The position numbers were made by a program, and so were the translations under genes. A model generated the notes under the pieces. It had not been told where the DNA came from, ran no database searches, and saw only the letters and a list, made by a program, of their open reading frames with translations. A stretch of 57,751 nt of DNA, taken from NCBI GenBank assembly GCA_003454975.1, contig DMST01000363.1:19861-77611 (forward strand), written 5' to 3'. Every line of letters begins with the position of its first letter. Position 1 is the stretch's first letter. Positions 24,225 to 32,989 of this stretch are shown here, piece after piece. This DNA comes from Cytophagales bacterium. Lineage in GTDB: Bacteria; Bacteroidota; Bacteroidia; Cytophagales; Cyclobacteriaceae.

Positions 24225-25592
24225 CTATTGGTGATAAGTGACCACTAATTTGGGATGCAAGGTGGATTGAGGATGATCACTAGAAGCGAAAATAACGGCC
24301 GCGTAGTGGTCCGTTCCTTGAAGGCTAAGTTGCAGCCCATGGCTGTTTTCTGGATCATCTACGCTATCCTGGATCAAACCTGTGATGTCAATTGTTGAAT
24401 CATCATACTTTGAGGAGGGACTGGGCAGCAATACCCTGTTGATGGCCGTTACCTGGGGTTTCGTATTCCAAGTAACCGCATCTTCTTGCCAAGGACCAGT
24501 GATTCGGTTGAGTTGGTACGCATTGGAGGAATTAAAATACGAATGCCCACCCGTAATGGGTACATCTACACTGCTCTGGTTATAATAAAGGAAGAGTGTA
24601 GCGCTTACGATCTTAGAACCTGTTGGGATGGAGGATAGATCAAAATCTATCAGAGATGCTCGAGTGCCAGAGCCGCGGGTTGTTTGGTCGATCCAAAACC
24701 AATTCTGTGCTTGTACATCTTCGTGAGATCCCATATTCTGCTTTGGGTAGAACGACCAGAGAACCGCGTCTTTTCCGGTTGTTGCATCCGGCTGTAGCGT
24801 TAGCGTGCCTCCACCTTTCAGCTCTGTAATTACAACCTCTATAGGATCCTCAGTGTGGGACAATAGCGAATCTACCGTGAACATCTCCTCGAAGCGGTTA
24901 AATCCGCCTTTGGTGATGCTCACCGAATAGGGCCCTGCTTCCCTCGGAAGCCTTATTTTATTCGTAGTGGCCTCTAGGGTTGTGCTGACAAAAATGCCGT
25001 CTTGGTTGGTTACGGTTAGGTTAGCAGATGTTAACTGGATACCGGTGTCCTCCCGCAATTCAAAGGTGGCCAACTGGAAGTCAAAAGTGGGGATGATATT
25101 AAAGGAGAAGAATGCATAGCCAAAAGCTTGCGGTGTGGAACCTTCTAAGGGCAAAACCTCGGGGGTGATTTGGGTCACTTCATCTTCGGATATAGTAATC
25201 GAAATAGGGAGTGGATTATTCACCAAATAAGCTTGTTCGGATCCACTTTGAGGTGTCGCATAAATTACCTTGCCCTCTTTATCGACTAGCCAAAGACTAG
25301 TGATCGTATATGATCCGGTAGGAAGGCCAATGGGTTCGGTTACTTTAGCACCTCCAAAATCTACTAAAGGTAAAGGCGTATTTTCAAGTACAATATCTCC
25401 GTTAGCATCCACCAGACTTGCCACTAGAGTTGCTAAGGAATCCTCTTGAGCTCTACCACCTGAATGGACGGAAGATTCATCGGATAAAATAAATTCTAGC
25501 TTACCGTCAAGGGCTACCTCCTCAGTGTCTGGTTCACAACTGGAAAGAGTGAAAAATATAGCTGCAATGATGAGAAAACTGCGGTTGCGCAT
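24225..25592 (-). CDS. DNRLRE-domain lipoprotein, copy 2
   Basis: About 455 residues from the ATG at 25592 (MRNRSFLIIAAIFFTLSSC, lipobox Cys19); the longer frame to 25670 would place the signal peptide internally. The domain order is the same as in copy 1: an N-terminal pair of beta domains (LVASLVDANGDIVLENTPLPLVDFGG, LVNNPLPISITISEDEVTQITPEVL) and a C-terminal DNRLRE domain (DAVLWSFYPKQNMGSHEDVQA, LIDFDLSSIPTGSKIVSATL, W.EDAVTWNTKP). By eye more than half of the residues match copy 1 over the full length, so this is a tandem duplication that has diverged. Probably an outer-membrane surface lipoprotein. Confidence 0.82.
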   Translation of the reverse strand: MRNRSFLIIAAIFFTLSSCEPDTEEVALDGKLEFILSDESSVHSGGRAQEDSLATLVASLVDANGDIVLENTPLPLVDFGGAKVTEPIGLPTGSYTITSLWLVDKEGKVIYATPQSGSEQAYLVNNPLPISITISEDEVTQITPEVLPLEGSTPQAFGYAFFSFNIIPTFDFQLATFELREDTGIQLTSANLTVTNQDGIFVSTTLEATTNKIRLPREAGPYSVSITKGGFNRFEEMFTVDSLLSHTEDPIEVVITELKGGGTLTLQPDATTGKDAVLWSFYPKQNMGSHEDVQAQNWFWIDQTTRGSGTRASLIDFDLSSIPTGSKIVSATLFLYYNQSSVDVPITGGHSYFNSSNAYQLNRITGPWQEDAVTWNTKPQVTAINRVLLPSPSSKYDDSTIDITGLIQDSVDDPENSHGLQLSLQGTDHYAAVIFASSDHPQSTLHPKLVVTYHQ

Positions 25593-25716
25593 AACGTTTA
25601 TTATCGTTACGCTAAGATAATACAGTTCGGCCACTATCCCAGCCCATTTTTCCCTCGGATAGTTGGTCATGCGAAGAAGGCCTAGGGTCTATCTTATGGC
25701 GCTTTTACTGTGGTTC

Positions 25717-27597
25717 TTACACGTACTCCGCCAATTCCATCCAGCGCTCTGTTTTAGACTCCAAATTGGCATCAATCTCGCCGATTTCTTTGCCCCAAGT
25801 AGCGATTTGTTCGTGATTTCCTCCAGCACTCATCTGCTCAATCAACTCCTCTTTTCTAATCTCTAGAGCCTCAATCTCTTGTTCTAGCTGTTCGTATTCC
25901 CTTTGCTCTTTGAAGGAGAGTTTGGTCTTTTTCTTGGGTTCGGCAGGTTTGTCAGCTACCTTTTTGCTTTTTTGAGCTTTTTCAATCTTTTCCGCCTCCG
26001 CTTTTTCTTCGGTTAGCCGTTCTCGGAAGTCTGTATAGTTGCCAGGGAAATCGCGAATATTGCCCTGACCATCTAGAACAAATAAATGCTCTACCAGGCG
26101 GTCCATAAAGTACCGATCGTGACTTACAAGCACTAGCACCCCAGGGAAAGCTTCCAAGAATTCCTCTAGTAGGCCAAGGGTCACTAAATCGAGGTCGTTT
26201 GTAGGCTCATCCAGAATCAGGAAGTTGGGTGACTTGATGAGGATTTGCATTAGCTGTAGCCTACGTTTTTCGCCGCCACTTAACTTGCTTACTGGGTTGT
26301 GCTGCGTTTTTGGAGGGAACTGGAATTTGTTCAGGAATTGGGATACGGTGATGGTTTCCCCATTTCCTAGCTCCACTATCTCGGCAATGTCCTGAGCCAC
26401 ATCCAGAACTGTGCGTGCTTCATCAAACGTAGGCTCGGTTTGAGTATAGTAACCATATTGGGTAGTAGGGCCAACCACAATTTCGCCACTGTCTGGTGCT
26501 ATCCCACCCGTGATCATGTTCAGGAAGGTAGATTTGCCGGCTCCGTTAGGTCCTACTATGCCTATTCGGTCTTTCTTTTTGAAGATGTAGGTAAAGTCTT
26601 TTACAATTACCTTCTCACCGTAGCGTTTTTGTAGCTTTTCGATTTCCAGAATCTTTCGGCCAAGACGGGTGGTCTGCATCTGTAGATCTACGGTATCCTG
26701 TTGTAGATTGGTATGGGCTTTGGCCTTGATGCCTTCAAAAGCATCTTCCCGGTACTTTGCTTTAGTCCCGCGGGCTTTAGGTTGTCGCCGCATCCACTCC
26801 AGTTCGCGCCGGTACAGGTTTCTGGCTTTCTCCACTTCCGCGGCCATTTGCTCCCTTCTTTCGCCTTTCTTTTCCAGAAAATAGTTGTAGTTGCCTACAT
26901 ACCGGTGTAACTGCCCCCCGTCTAATTCCAAAATGATGTTGGTGACCTTTTCCAAGAAGTATCGGTCGTGGGTTACCAGCAGAATGGACTGATTGGCCGT
27001 TACCAGGAAATTCTCAAGCCACTCAATGGTATCCAAATCCAAATGGTTTGTAGGCTCGTCTAGTATGATTAGGTCGGGTTGTTCTACCAATACCTTGGCC
27101 ATGGCCACACGTTTTCTTTGTCCACCAGATAGGTTCCCCACTTCCTGTTCCAGATCATGAATGCCTAGCTTGCCCAAGATCTGCCTTACTTGGTTTTCAT
27201 AATCCCAGGCTTGGGCAGCATCCATCTTTTCAATTAGTCCGGTGAGGGCTTCCGCAGCTGCAGGGTCTGTGGCTGAACGCGCTGACTGGTATTCATACTC
27301 GCGAATTAGCTGTAGGGCAGGAGCATCACTTTTAAAGACTGCTTCTAGTACTGTATCGGTGGGCTCTAAGTAAGGGTTCTGCGAAAGATATCCCACTCTT
27401 ACTTCTTTGTGGAATGCAAACTTGCCACCATCAGATCCGTCTTCTCCTGCCAATACTCGCAGTAGGGTTGACTTGCCTGCGCCATTGATGCCCACTAGGG
27501 CTACTTTTTCTCCTTGGCTTATTCCAAAGGAGATACTTTCAAAAAGCACTTTTTCGCCATAGGCTTTAGACAGGCCATCTACGGATAGGTAATTCAT
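25717..27597 (-). CDS. ABC-F family ATPase, Uup type
   Basis: A 626-residue soluble protein with two ABC ATPase domains and no membrane helices. Domain 1 has GINGAGKSTLLRVL, LSGGQRKRVAMAK, LDEPTNHLDLDTIEWLE and the H-loop VTHDRYF. The linker EWMRRQPKARGTKAKYRED resembles the Uup arm. Domain 2 has GPNGAGKSTFLNMI, LSGGEKRRLQLMQ, LDEPTNDLDLVTL and VSHDRYF. The C-terminal ~90 residues form a Lys/Glu-rich coiled coil as in Uup. ABC-F proteins act on ribosomes or, for Uup, have been linked to DNA branch migration and ribosome assembly. A TACCTTTG -7 box (27627-27634) lies inside the last codons of the upstream phosphatase gene. Confidence 0.93.
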   Translation of the reverse strand: MNYLSVDGLSKAYGEKVLFESISFGISQGEKVALVGINGAGKSTLLRVLAGEDGSDGGKFAFHKEVRVGYLSQNPYLEPTDTVLEAVFKSDAPALQLIREYEYQSARSATDPAAAEALTGLIEKMDAAQAWDYENQVRQILGKLGIHDLEQEVGNLSGGQRKRVAMAKVLVEQPDLIILDEPTNHLDLDTIEWLENFLVTANQSILLVTHDRYFLEKVTNIILELDGGQLHRYVGNYNYFLEKKGERREQMAAEVEKARNLYRRELEWMRRQPKARGTKAKYREDAFEGIKAKAHTNLQQDTVDLQMQTTRLGRKILEIEKLQKRYGEKVIVKDFTYIFKKKDRIGIVGPNGAGKSTFLNMITGGIAPDSGEIVVGPTTQYGYYTQTEPTFDEARTVLDVAQDIAEIVELGNGETITVSQFLNKFQFPPKTQHNPVSKLSGGEKRRLQLMQILIKSPNFLILDEPTNDLDLVTLGLLEEFLEAFPGVLVLVSHDRYFMDRLVEHLFVLDGQGNIRDFPGNYTDFRERLTEEKAEAEKIEKAQKSKKVADKPAEPKKKTKLSFKEQREYEQLEQEIEALEIRKEELIEQMSAGGNHEQIATWGKEIGEIDANLESKTERWMELAEYV

Positions 27598-27620
27598 GCG
27601 TGTGATCTATAATTAAGGAA

Positions 27621-28688
27621 CTATTGCAAAGGTAGGGTATGTGTTAAATACTCTGTCTTTTCCTCTCCACGTATCCGGAGTGTTAATTCCTGACCAGCCC
27701 AATCAAACTCAATCACTCCGTAGTTGAGCTGGAATATTAAGTCGCTAATTCTCAGGGTGTTTGGCTCTTCTTCGGGTTCACTCCAAGTATGGGTTAAACC
27801 AGAGCTGGTTAAGTCATAAATAGGCGAGGTCAGTTGGTCAAGTTTTACCTTGCTGAGTTCCGCAATGTGGCGGTCTCCGCTTATGAAGACGGGATTTGCC
27901 ACCTGCAGTTCTTCGAGCAATTCCATCATTCGCTGGCGAGCTGATGGGAAATTACCCCATTTTTCGTAGCCGTGATCATTGGCCAAAAACTGGATGCTAG
28001 TGGCAATGATGTGTACTTGGGCAGGACTATTGGTCAGCTGTTGATGTAACCATTTCCACTGGGCTTCGCCTAAAATGTCCCCGGTTTCATTTAGTTGATA
28101 TCGTTGACCATCCAAGTTGCTTTTCGTTAGTGGGTCTCTATGATAGCGTGTATCTAATAACAAAAACCGGACTACTTGTCCTTCTGCTCCCATGTCATAA
28201 GATTGGTACAGCCCGGCTTGCTTTCGAACAATAGAAGAGTCGGCCACGTCCAGAAAATCTAAAGCAAGTTGTTGAGTCTCATCTTTCATTGGGTACTCCT
28301 TTCCTGCGTCGTTCTCCCCGTAGTCATGGTCGTCCCAAATTCCAATGATTGGGAATGCCACACGCATGGCTTGATATTCTCGATTAGCCTTTTGTTGATG
28401 ATAATAGCTGCGGAGAATTTCCATGTCTTCGGTATCACCATATACATTGTCTCCCAGCCATATAAACAGGTCCGGTTGTTCAGCATATATATCATCCCAA
28501 AGCACTTGCGGTAAATCCTGCCGATTACAAGACCCAAAAGTAATTTTGTTCAGAGTGTCCGAGGCCCTTGAATAGATAGGAACAAATGCGTCTGATATCA
28601 AACTAAGATCCTGGGTGTTTTCGTTAGCGCTGTTTGCGCACCCCCACAATCCGAGTATAGACAGTAAGAGGCTAGATCGTGATCTCAT
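27621..28688 (-). CDS. PhoD-like alkaline phosphatase lipoprotein
   Basis: A 355-residue protein with a lipoprotein signal (SILGLWGC, Cys17). The catalytic part shows the metallophosphatase motifs of the PhoD-like family: ITFGSCNRQDLPQ, DLFIWLGDNVYGDTED, IWDDHDYGEND and a late FISGDRHIAEL. PhoD enzymes use Ca/Fe centres to hydrolyse phosphodiesters and phosphomonoesters outside the inner membrane. The ABC-F gene starts 23 bp downstream. No PHO-box-like element can be named. A CAATTTTG sequence ~25-30 bp upstream of the start may be the -7 box. Confidence 0.9.
   Translation of the reverse strand: MRSRSSLLLSILGLWGCANSANENTQDLSLISDAFVPIYSRASDTLNKITFGSCNRQDLPQVLWDDIYAEQPDLFIWLGDNVYGDTEDMEILRSYYHQQKANREYQAMRVAFPIIGIWDDHDYGENDAGKEYPMKDETQQLALDFLDVADSSIVRKQAGLYQSYDMGAEGQVVRFLLLDTRYHRDPLTKSNLDGQRYQLNETGDILGEAQWKWLHQQLTNSPAQVHIIATSIQFLANDHGYEKWGNFPSARQRMMELLEELQVANPVFISGDRHIAELSKVKLDQLTSPIYDLTSSGLTHTWSEPEEEPNTLRISDLIFQLNYGVIEFDWAGQELTLRIRGEEKTEYLTHTLPLQ
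27627..27634 (-). promoter_or_regulatory. -7 element upstream of the ABC-F gene
   Basis: TACCTTTG on the minus strand matches TAnnTTTG exactly and lies ~30 bp before the ABC-F start, within the last codons of the phosphatase gene. No good -33 TTG stands at the right distance. Confidence 0.4.
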
Positions 28689-29701
28689 ATAAGGATGGAA
28701 GTTGAGGTTGCATAGTTACAAAATTGCTCAGGTTTGACGCTCTCCATTGCTACCTTATAAGAAGAAAGAAGAATTGGTTTTATTAATGATAGTATTGAGA
28801 ATGCGACTTTAAAGTAAGGGAATTTAATACATGTTAATTGATTTGGTAATAGAGGGTTTACAATAATGGTATAATATATAGGGCTCCGTCTTTTGTTTGG
28901 TTTAACGCATGAGTTGGTAAGGGTTTAGATCGAATTAAATTCCTCTTTGAAATGACTGCCGATTCTATTTTGAGTATGCTTTTTTGGTTTCTTGTCGATT
29001 TTCTTAGCTGATAATAGCTCCCTGTATTACTTTAATTGGTGCTATTTACCATATTTTATTTGGCGTAATATATGGTACCGTTTTTTTAGAGTTGTATCGT
29101 TGTATGTGGCTGAACCTCCTATAGTGTTGGTTTCTCTGCTTTAGGATCGTTTAAGGTTCTGATAGTATTTTTTTGTTTTTTTAGTTTATAATACGGTAAA
29201 ATTCTTCTTGATTTTTGTCGGAAATGGTGTAATTGATTCTTGGTTTCTTACACAGAGTGCTATGAAGGTCCGAATTTAATTTTCTAAGGGATTATACCCG
29301 AAATGTTTATTTCCTCTACTTTTTGAGGGCTTTCGTTTTAGGAGTCAAATAAAAATAGTAACTTTTCATCGAAAACATTACCTATGAAAGTCAATGCGGC
29401 GTGAGAACCATGTTTCTCGCAGAATGTATTGTGATTCTGGAAAATGTTGACTCGTTCTTTGGTATTAATTTAGCTTTATATAGGCTATAGCGGAAATTGT
29501 ATTTAAAGAGGCTGGATATAAATCCTAACCATCTGTTACACGGTGTTGTTGTTTATTTCTTAGGTTAAGCTTGGCTTGATCGCTTTTGTTTAGTTATCGG
29601 TTAGGGCAGTCATCTTACAGTGGAAGCTATAGCTTTTTCTATTTTTACCCCTCCAATTATTTCTTCCTTTTCACCCCTGTTGCATTTTAATAAGTTGCCG
29701 T
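28689..29701. other. 1-kb gene-free, T-rich region
   Basis: A stretch of ~1010 bp between divergent genes with no ORF of plausible length in any frame and visibly lower GC than its flanks. It contains small hairpins: ACCATAT/ATATGGT (29048-29076) followed by a T-run at 29081-29087, GTGTAA/TTACAC (29227-29253), and GCGtGAGAA/TTCTCGC (29399-29420). No tmRNA, RNase P, SRP RNA or tRNA signature was recognised. TAAGTTGCC just before 29702 may be part of the addA promoter. Confidence 0.55.
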
Positions 29702-32700
29702 ATGTCCCATGATGCCGCGGTGCTAGAAATCTTCCGTTCCTCTGCTGGTTCAGGTAAAACCTATACCCTAACCCAAAAGTATCTTATTCTAGCACTGACT
29801 AATCCAGATTACTTCCGATATATCCTGGCGGTCACTTTCACAAATAAAGCGACCCAGGAAATGAAGGGCCGAATTGTAGAGACGCTTGATCTATTGAGAC
29901 AGGATAGCCACAAGGTGCAGACAATGCGGGATGTGCTGGCTGAGGAATTGCAGGTGACTCCTAAAGAGATTGCCAAACGAGCCTCCGAAGTTTTGTCTTC
30001 TATTCTTCATCAGTATGGACATTTTTCGGTCAGCACCATCGATAGTTTTTTTCAAAAAATCATCCGATCCTTTTCTAGGGAAATAGGACTGCAGGGAGGC
30101 TTTACGGTGGAGCTAGATACGTCCAAGGTTCTTGGAGAGCTGGTAGATAAACTAATGGAGAGGATAGGGGAGGAGGATCAGCCCCTGCTCACTCGGTGGT
30201 TAGTGGACTTCTCTCGTGAACAATTGGAAGAAGGGGCAGTGTGGGATATTCGTCGCGAACTGGAGCTGTTAGGCAGTGAAATTTTTCAGGAAGCATACAA
30301 ACAAGAGCATACTGGGAGGGTACCGCCTAGTCTAGAAGAGTTGAAAACCTTTCAAAAGAAATTGAAAGGTGTGAAGGCTGCTTTCGAAAACAGCCTGAAG
30401 AATTTTGGGAAACAGGCTGCCTTGGTGCTGGATACCTACCACTTGACTGTAGACTCTTTTAAGTGGAAGAATGCAGGGGCGGTGGGTTGGTTATTGAAAC
30501 AACAACAGCAGGTTCGGAAGAGTGGTAGTAAGTGGACCTTTGAGCCGTCGAAAAGGGCGCGAGAGGGGGCTGTGGATTCTCTTCAATTATTGAATAAGAA
30601 AAGTACTGGACAGGAGGAAAGTGCTGCTGAGGAACTAATGGTAGTATTGGGAAAAGCTATTTCCTATATCGACGCATCGGTAGAGGAATATCTTACCGCT
30701 TTGGCCGTTTTACGGCATTTTTATAGCTACGGTATTCTATCCTACCTGGCCCAGCTAGTGATAGAATACCGAGATGAAAATGAGGTGATGCTCATTTCAG
30801 ACGCCAATGACTTCCTCCAACAGATCATCGCTGAGCATGATACCCCTTTTGTCTACGAGAAGGTGGGAGCTTTTTACCGGCATTATTTAGTTGATGAATT
30901 TCAAGATACTTCATCTTTTCAGTGGCACAACCTTCGGCCTCTGATTGAGAATAGTTTGGACCAGAACCACCGAAACCTGGTGGTAGGGGATGTGAAGCAG
31001 TCTATTTATCGTTGGCGAGGAGGTGATTGGTCTTTGCTGCTCGAAAAAATCCAACAGGATATAGGTCATGGACGGACCGCCGAGGCGGCTCTGCAAACCA
31101 ACTGGCGTAGCCTACCGGAAGTCATCGAATTTAATAACGCTTTGTTTTCTGAGGCCCCGCAGCTATTACTGGAGGATTTTCAATACGGGGTATTAAATAC
31201 CATTGGAGAGGAAAAGGGTAAGGCAATTTTGCAGGAAGCCCATAAAGTGCCTCTGGCTTATGCAGACGCTCAGCAAAGTGTGCGTCCGCATGCAGGGGAT
31301 CTGTCCGGCCGGATTGAGGTTTCTTTTGTCAGGGAGGGTGAGGAGGAAACTGATCCCTGTTTGCAGAAAGTTCCTGGTTGGCTGGAAGAATTGCAGGATG
31401 CTGGTTATGCACTAAGGGATATCGCCTTTTTGGTTCGGACTAAAAAGGAAGGGCAGCAGATTGTAGATGTTTTGATGAAATACCAGGCCGACCATCCGGC
31501 ATCATCCTATTCGTATGATGTTATCTCATCCGAGGCCTTAGCCCTGGATAGCGCCCCTGCTGTTCGTCTGTTACTCTATGGCTTACAGGCTCTGCATCAG
31601 CCAGAGAATAGCTTGGCTCAAGTGCAGTTGGCCTATGAGCTTGCCTACTATGGGTTGCAAAAAACATCCGATGATGCGCTACATGCGGTGTTCGCTCAGC
31701 CCAAACGGGGTACAGAGGAGGTGTACGAGGGTATACCCCGGGGCTTTGAGGAGCAGCGTAATTGGCTCGCTCGGTTGCCATTGTATGAGTGTGTGGAAAC
31801 ACTAATTTCCTTACTGGAGGTGAATAGGCTGGCGGGTCAATTTGCCTATCTGCAAGCCTTTCAAGATGCCGTGTTGGAATACTGCCGAATGGAACAGACT
31901 GATTTGGGTGGTTTCCTAAAATGGTGGGAAACCACCGGGTACAAGCGCTCTGTTCAAGTGCCAGAGCAGATGAACGCTGCTCGGATCTATACCATCCATA
32001 AGTCAAAAGGCTTACAATTCAAGGCCGTGTTGATGCCGTTTGTACATTGGTCATTAGACCACCGTTCTACCCAGGCCAATTTCCTATGGACGAAGGAGAC
32101 AACGACTACTTGGCCGTATCCTGGGGCGGTGCCGGTGCGGTATAGCCAAGGATTAGCCGAGACGGCCTTTTGGTCTACCTATTTGCAAGAACGGTTGTGG
32201 GCCCAGCTAGATAATCTCAATTTGCTCTATGTTGCCTTTACCCGTGCCGAGGAAGTGCTTAAAGTGGCTAGTAAGCATCCGGATCCTAAGGGCAAAGGGA
32301 ATGTAGGCTTCAAGGATGTAGGGGCACTACTGTGGCAATGGGTGAGTCGCTTTTCTGAAAGCAACGGTCAATGGGATGAGAGCTTAGAGCAGTTTACCTA
32401 TGGGAAACCGCTCAAGACTGCACTAGCGGCCCCCGAAAACACGGACCAATCGGGTTGGGATAACTATCCTGCCGCACAATGGCAGCATCATTTAAGTATC
32501 CGTAATCATGCGGAAGATTTCTTTCACCTCCAGGAGGATGGAAAAGCGGCAGTAGTGGAATATGGCACCTTGGCGCATCGGTTGCTAGCGCTCATTCATA
32601 CGGCGGATCAAGTGGCAGAAGCGGCTGCGGCATTGCAGCGTGAAGGGGTGTTATCAGCTAAAGACCAAATGCACGATGTGGTTGCTATGGTACAACGGGT

Positions 32701-32989
32701 TTTACAACTGCCAGAGGTTTCGGATTGGTTCTCGGGTAAATGGACCGTAAAAACGGAGGTGCCGATTCTTCCCAAGACTGGTGAGGTGAAAAGATTAGAT
32801 CGTGTCATGATTGATGGAGATCGAGTGATTGTAGTGGATTTCAAAACCGGGACTGTCCAAGCTGAGACTAGCCAGAGTCACCGAAAGCAGGTGGGGTATT
32901 ATGCTAAGCTCTTACGAGAGATGGGATATGCTACGGTAGAAGGTTATTTGATGTATTTACAAATGGATAAGCCCATTCGGGTGATTTGA
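29702..32989 (+). CDS. addA: AddA-like helicase-nuclease subunit
   Basis: A 1095-residue UvrD/RecB-type helicase with a C-terminal nuclease. The Walker A motif SSAGSGKT is at 13-20, followed by AVTFTNKATQEMKGR (motif Ia). Further motifs are YLVDEFQDTS (~396-405, Walker B), VGDVKQSIYRWRGGD (motif III), IHKSKGLQFKAVLMP (motif V) and LLYVAFTRAEEVL (motif VI). The last ~150 residues carry a RecB-like PD-(D/E)XK nuclease, with RLDRVMIDGDRVIVVDFKTG at about 1030-1050. With AddB it should process double-strand breaks for recombination and degrade linear DNA. Its stop overlaps the addB start by one base (TGATG). Confidence 0.92.
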   Translation: MSHDAAVLEIFRSSAGSGKTYTLTQKYLILALTNPDYFRYILAVTFTNKATQEMKGRIVETLDLLRQDSHKVQTMRDVLAEELQVTPKEIAKRASEVLSSILHQYGHFSVSTIDSFFQKIIRSFSREIGLQGGFTVELDTSKVLGELVDKLMERIGEEDQPLLTRWLVDFSREQLEEGAVWDIRRELELLGSEIFQEAYKQEHTGRVPPSLEELKTFQKKLKGVKAAFENSLKNFGKQAALVLDTYHLTVDSFKWKNAGAVGWLLKQQQQVRKSGSKWTFEPSKRAREGAVDSLQLLNKKSTGQEESAAEELMVVLGKAISYIDASVEEYLTALAVLRHFYSYGILSYLAQLVIEYRDENEVMLISDANDFLQQIIAEHDTPFVYEKVGAFYRHYLVDEFQDTSSFQWHNLRPLIENSLDQNHRNLVVGDVKQSIYRWRGGDWSLLLEKIQQDIGHGRTAEAALQTNWRSLPEVIEFNNALFSEAPQLLLEDFQYGVLNTIGEEKGKAILQEAHKVPLAYADAQQSVRPHAGDLSGRIEVSFVREGEEETDPCLQKVPGWLEELQDAGYALRDIAFLVRTKKEGQQIVDVLMKYQADHPASSYSYDVISSEALALDSAPAVRLLLYGLQALHQPENSLAQVQLAYELAYYGLQKTSDDALHAVFAQPKRGTEEVYEGIPRGFEEQRNWLARLPLYECVETLISLLEVNRLAGQFAYLQAFQDAVLEYCRMEQTDLGGFLKWWETTGYKRSVQVPEQMNAARIYTIHKSKGLQFKAVLMPFVHWSLDHRSTQANFLWTKETTTTWPYPGAVPVRYSQGLAETAFWSTYLQERLWAQLDNLNLLYVAFTRAEEVLKVASKHPDPKGKGNVGFKDVGALLWQWVSRFSESNGQWDESLEQFTYGKPLKTALAAPENTDQSGWDNYPAAQWQHHLSIRNHAEDFFHLQEDGKAAVVEYGTLAHRLLALIHTADQVAEAAAALQREGVLSAKDQMHDVVAMVQRVLQLPEVSDWFSGKWTVKTEVPILPKTGEVKRLDRVMIDGDRVIVVDFKTGTVQAETSQSHRKQVGYYAKLLREMGYATVEGYLMYLQMDKPIRVI

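Noticed and set aside
29048..29087. An intrinsic terminator in the 1-kb empty region
   Set aside because: The stem is AT-rich and four bases separate it from the T-run; too weak to call.
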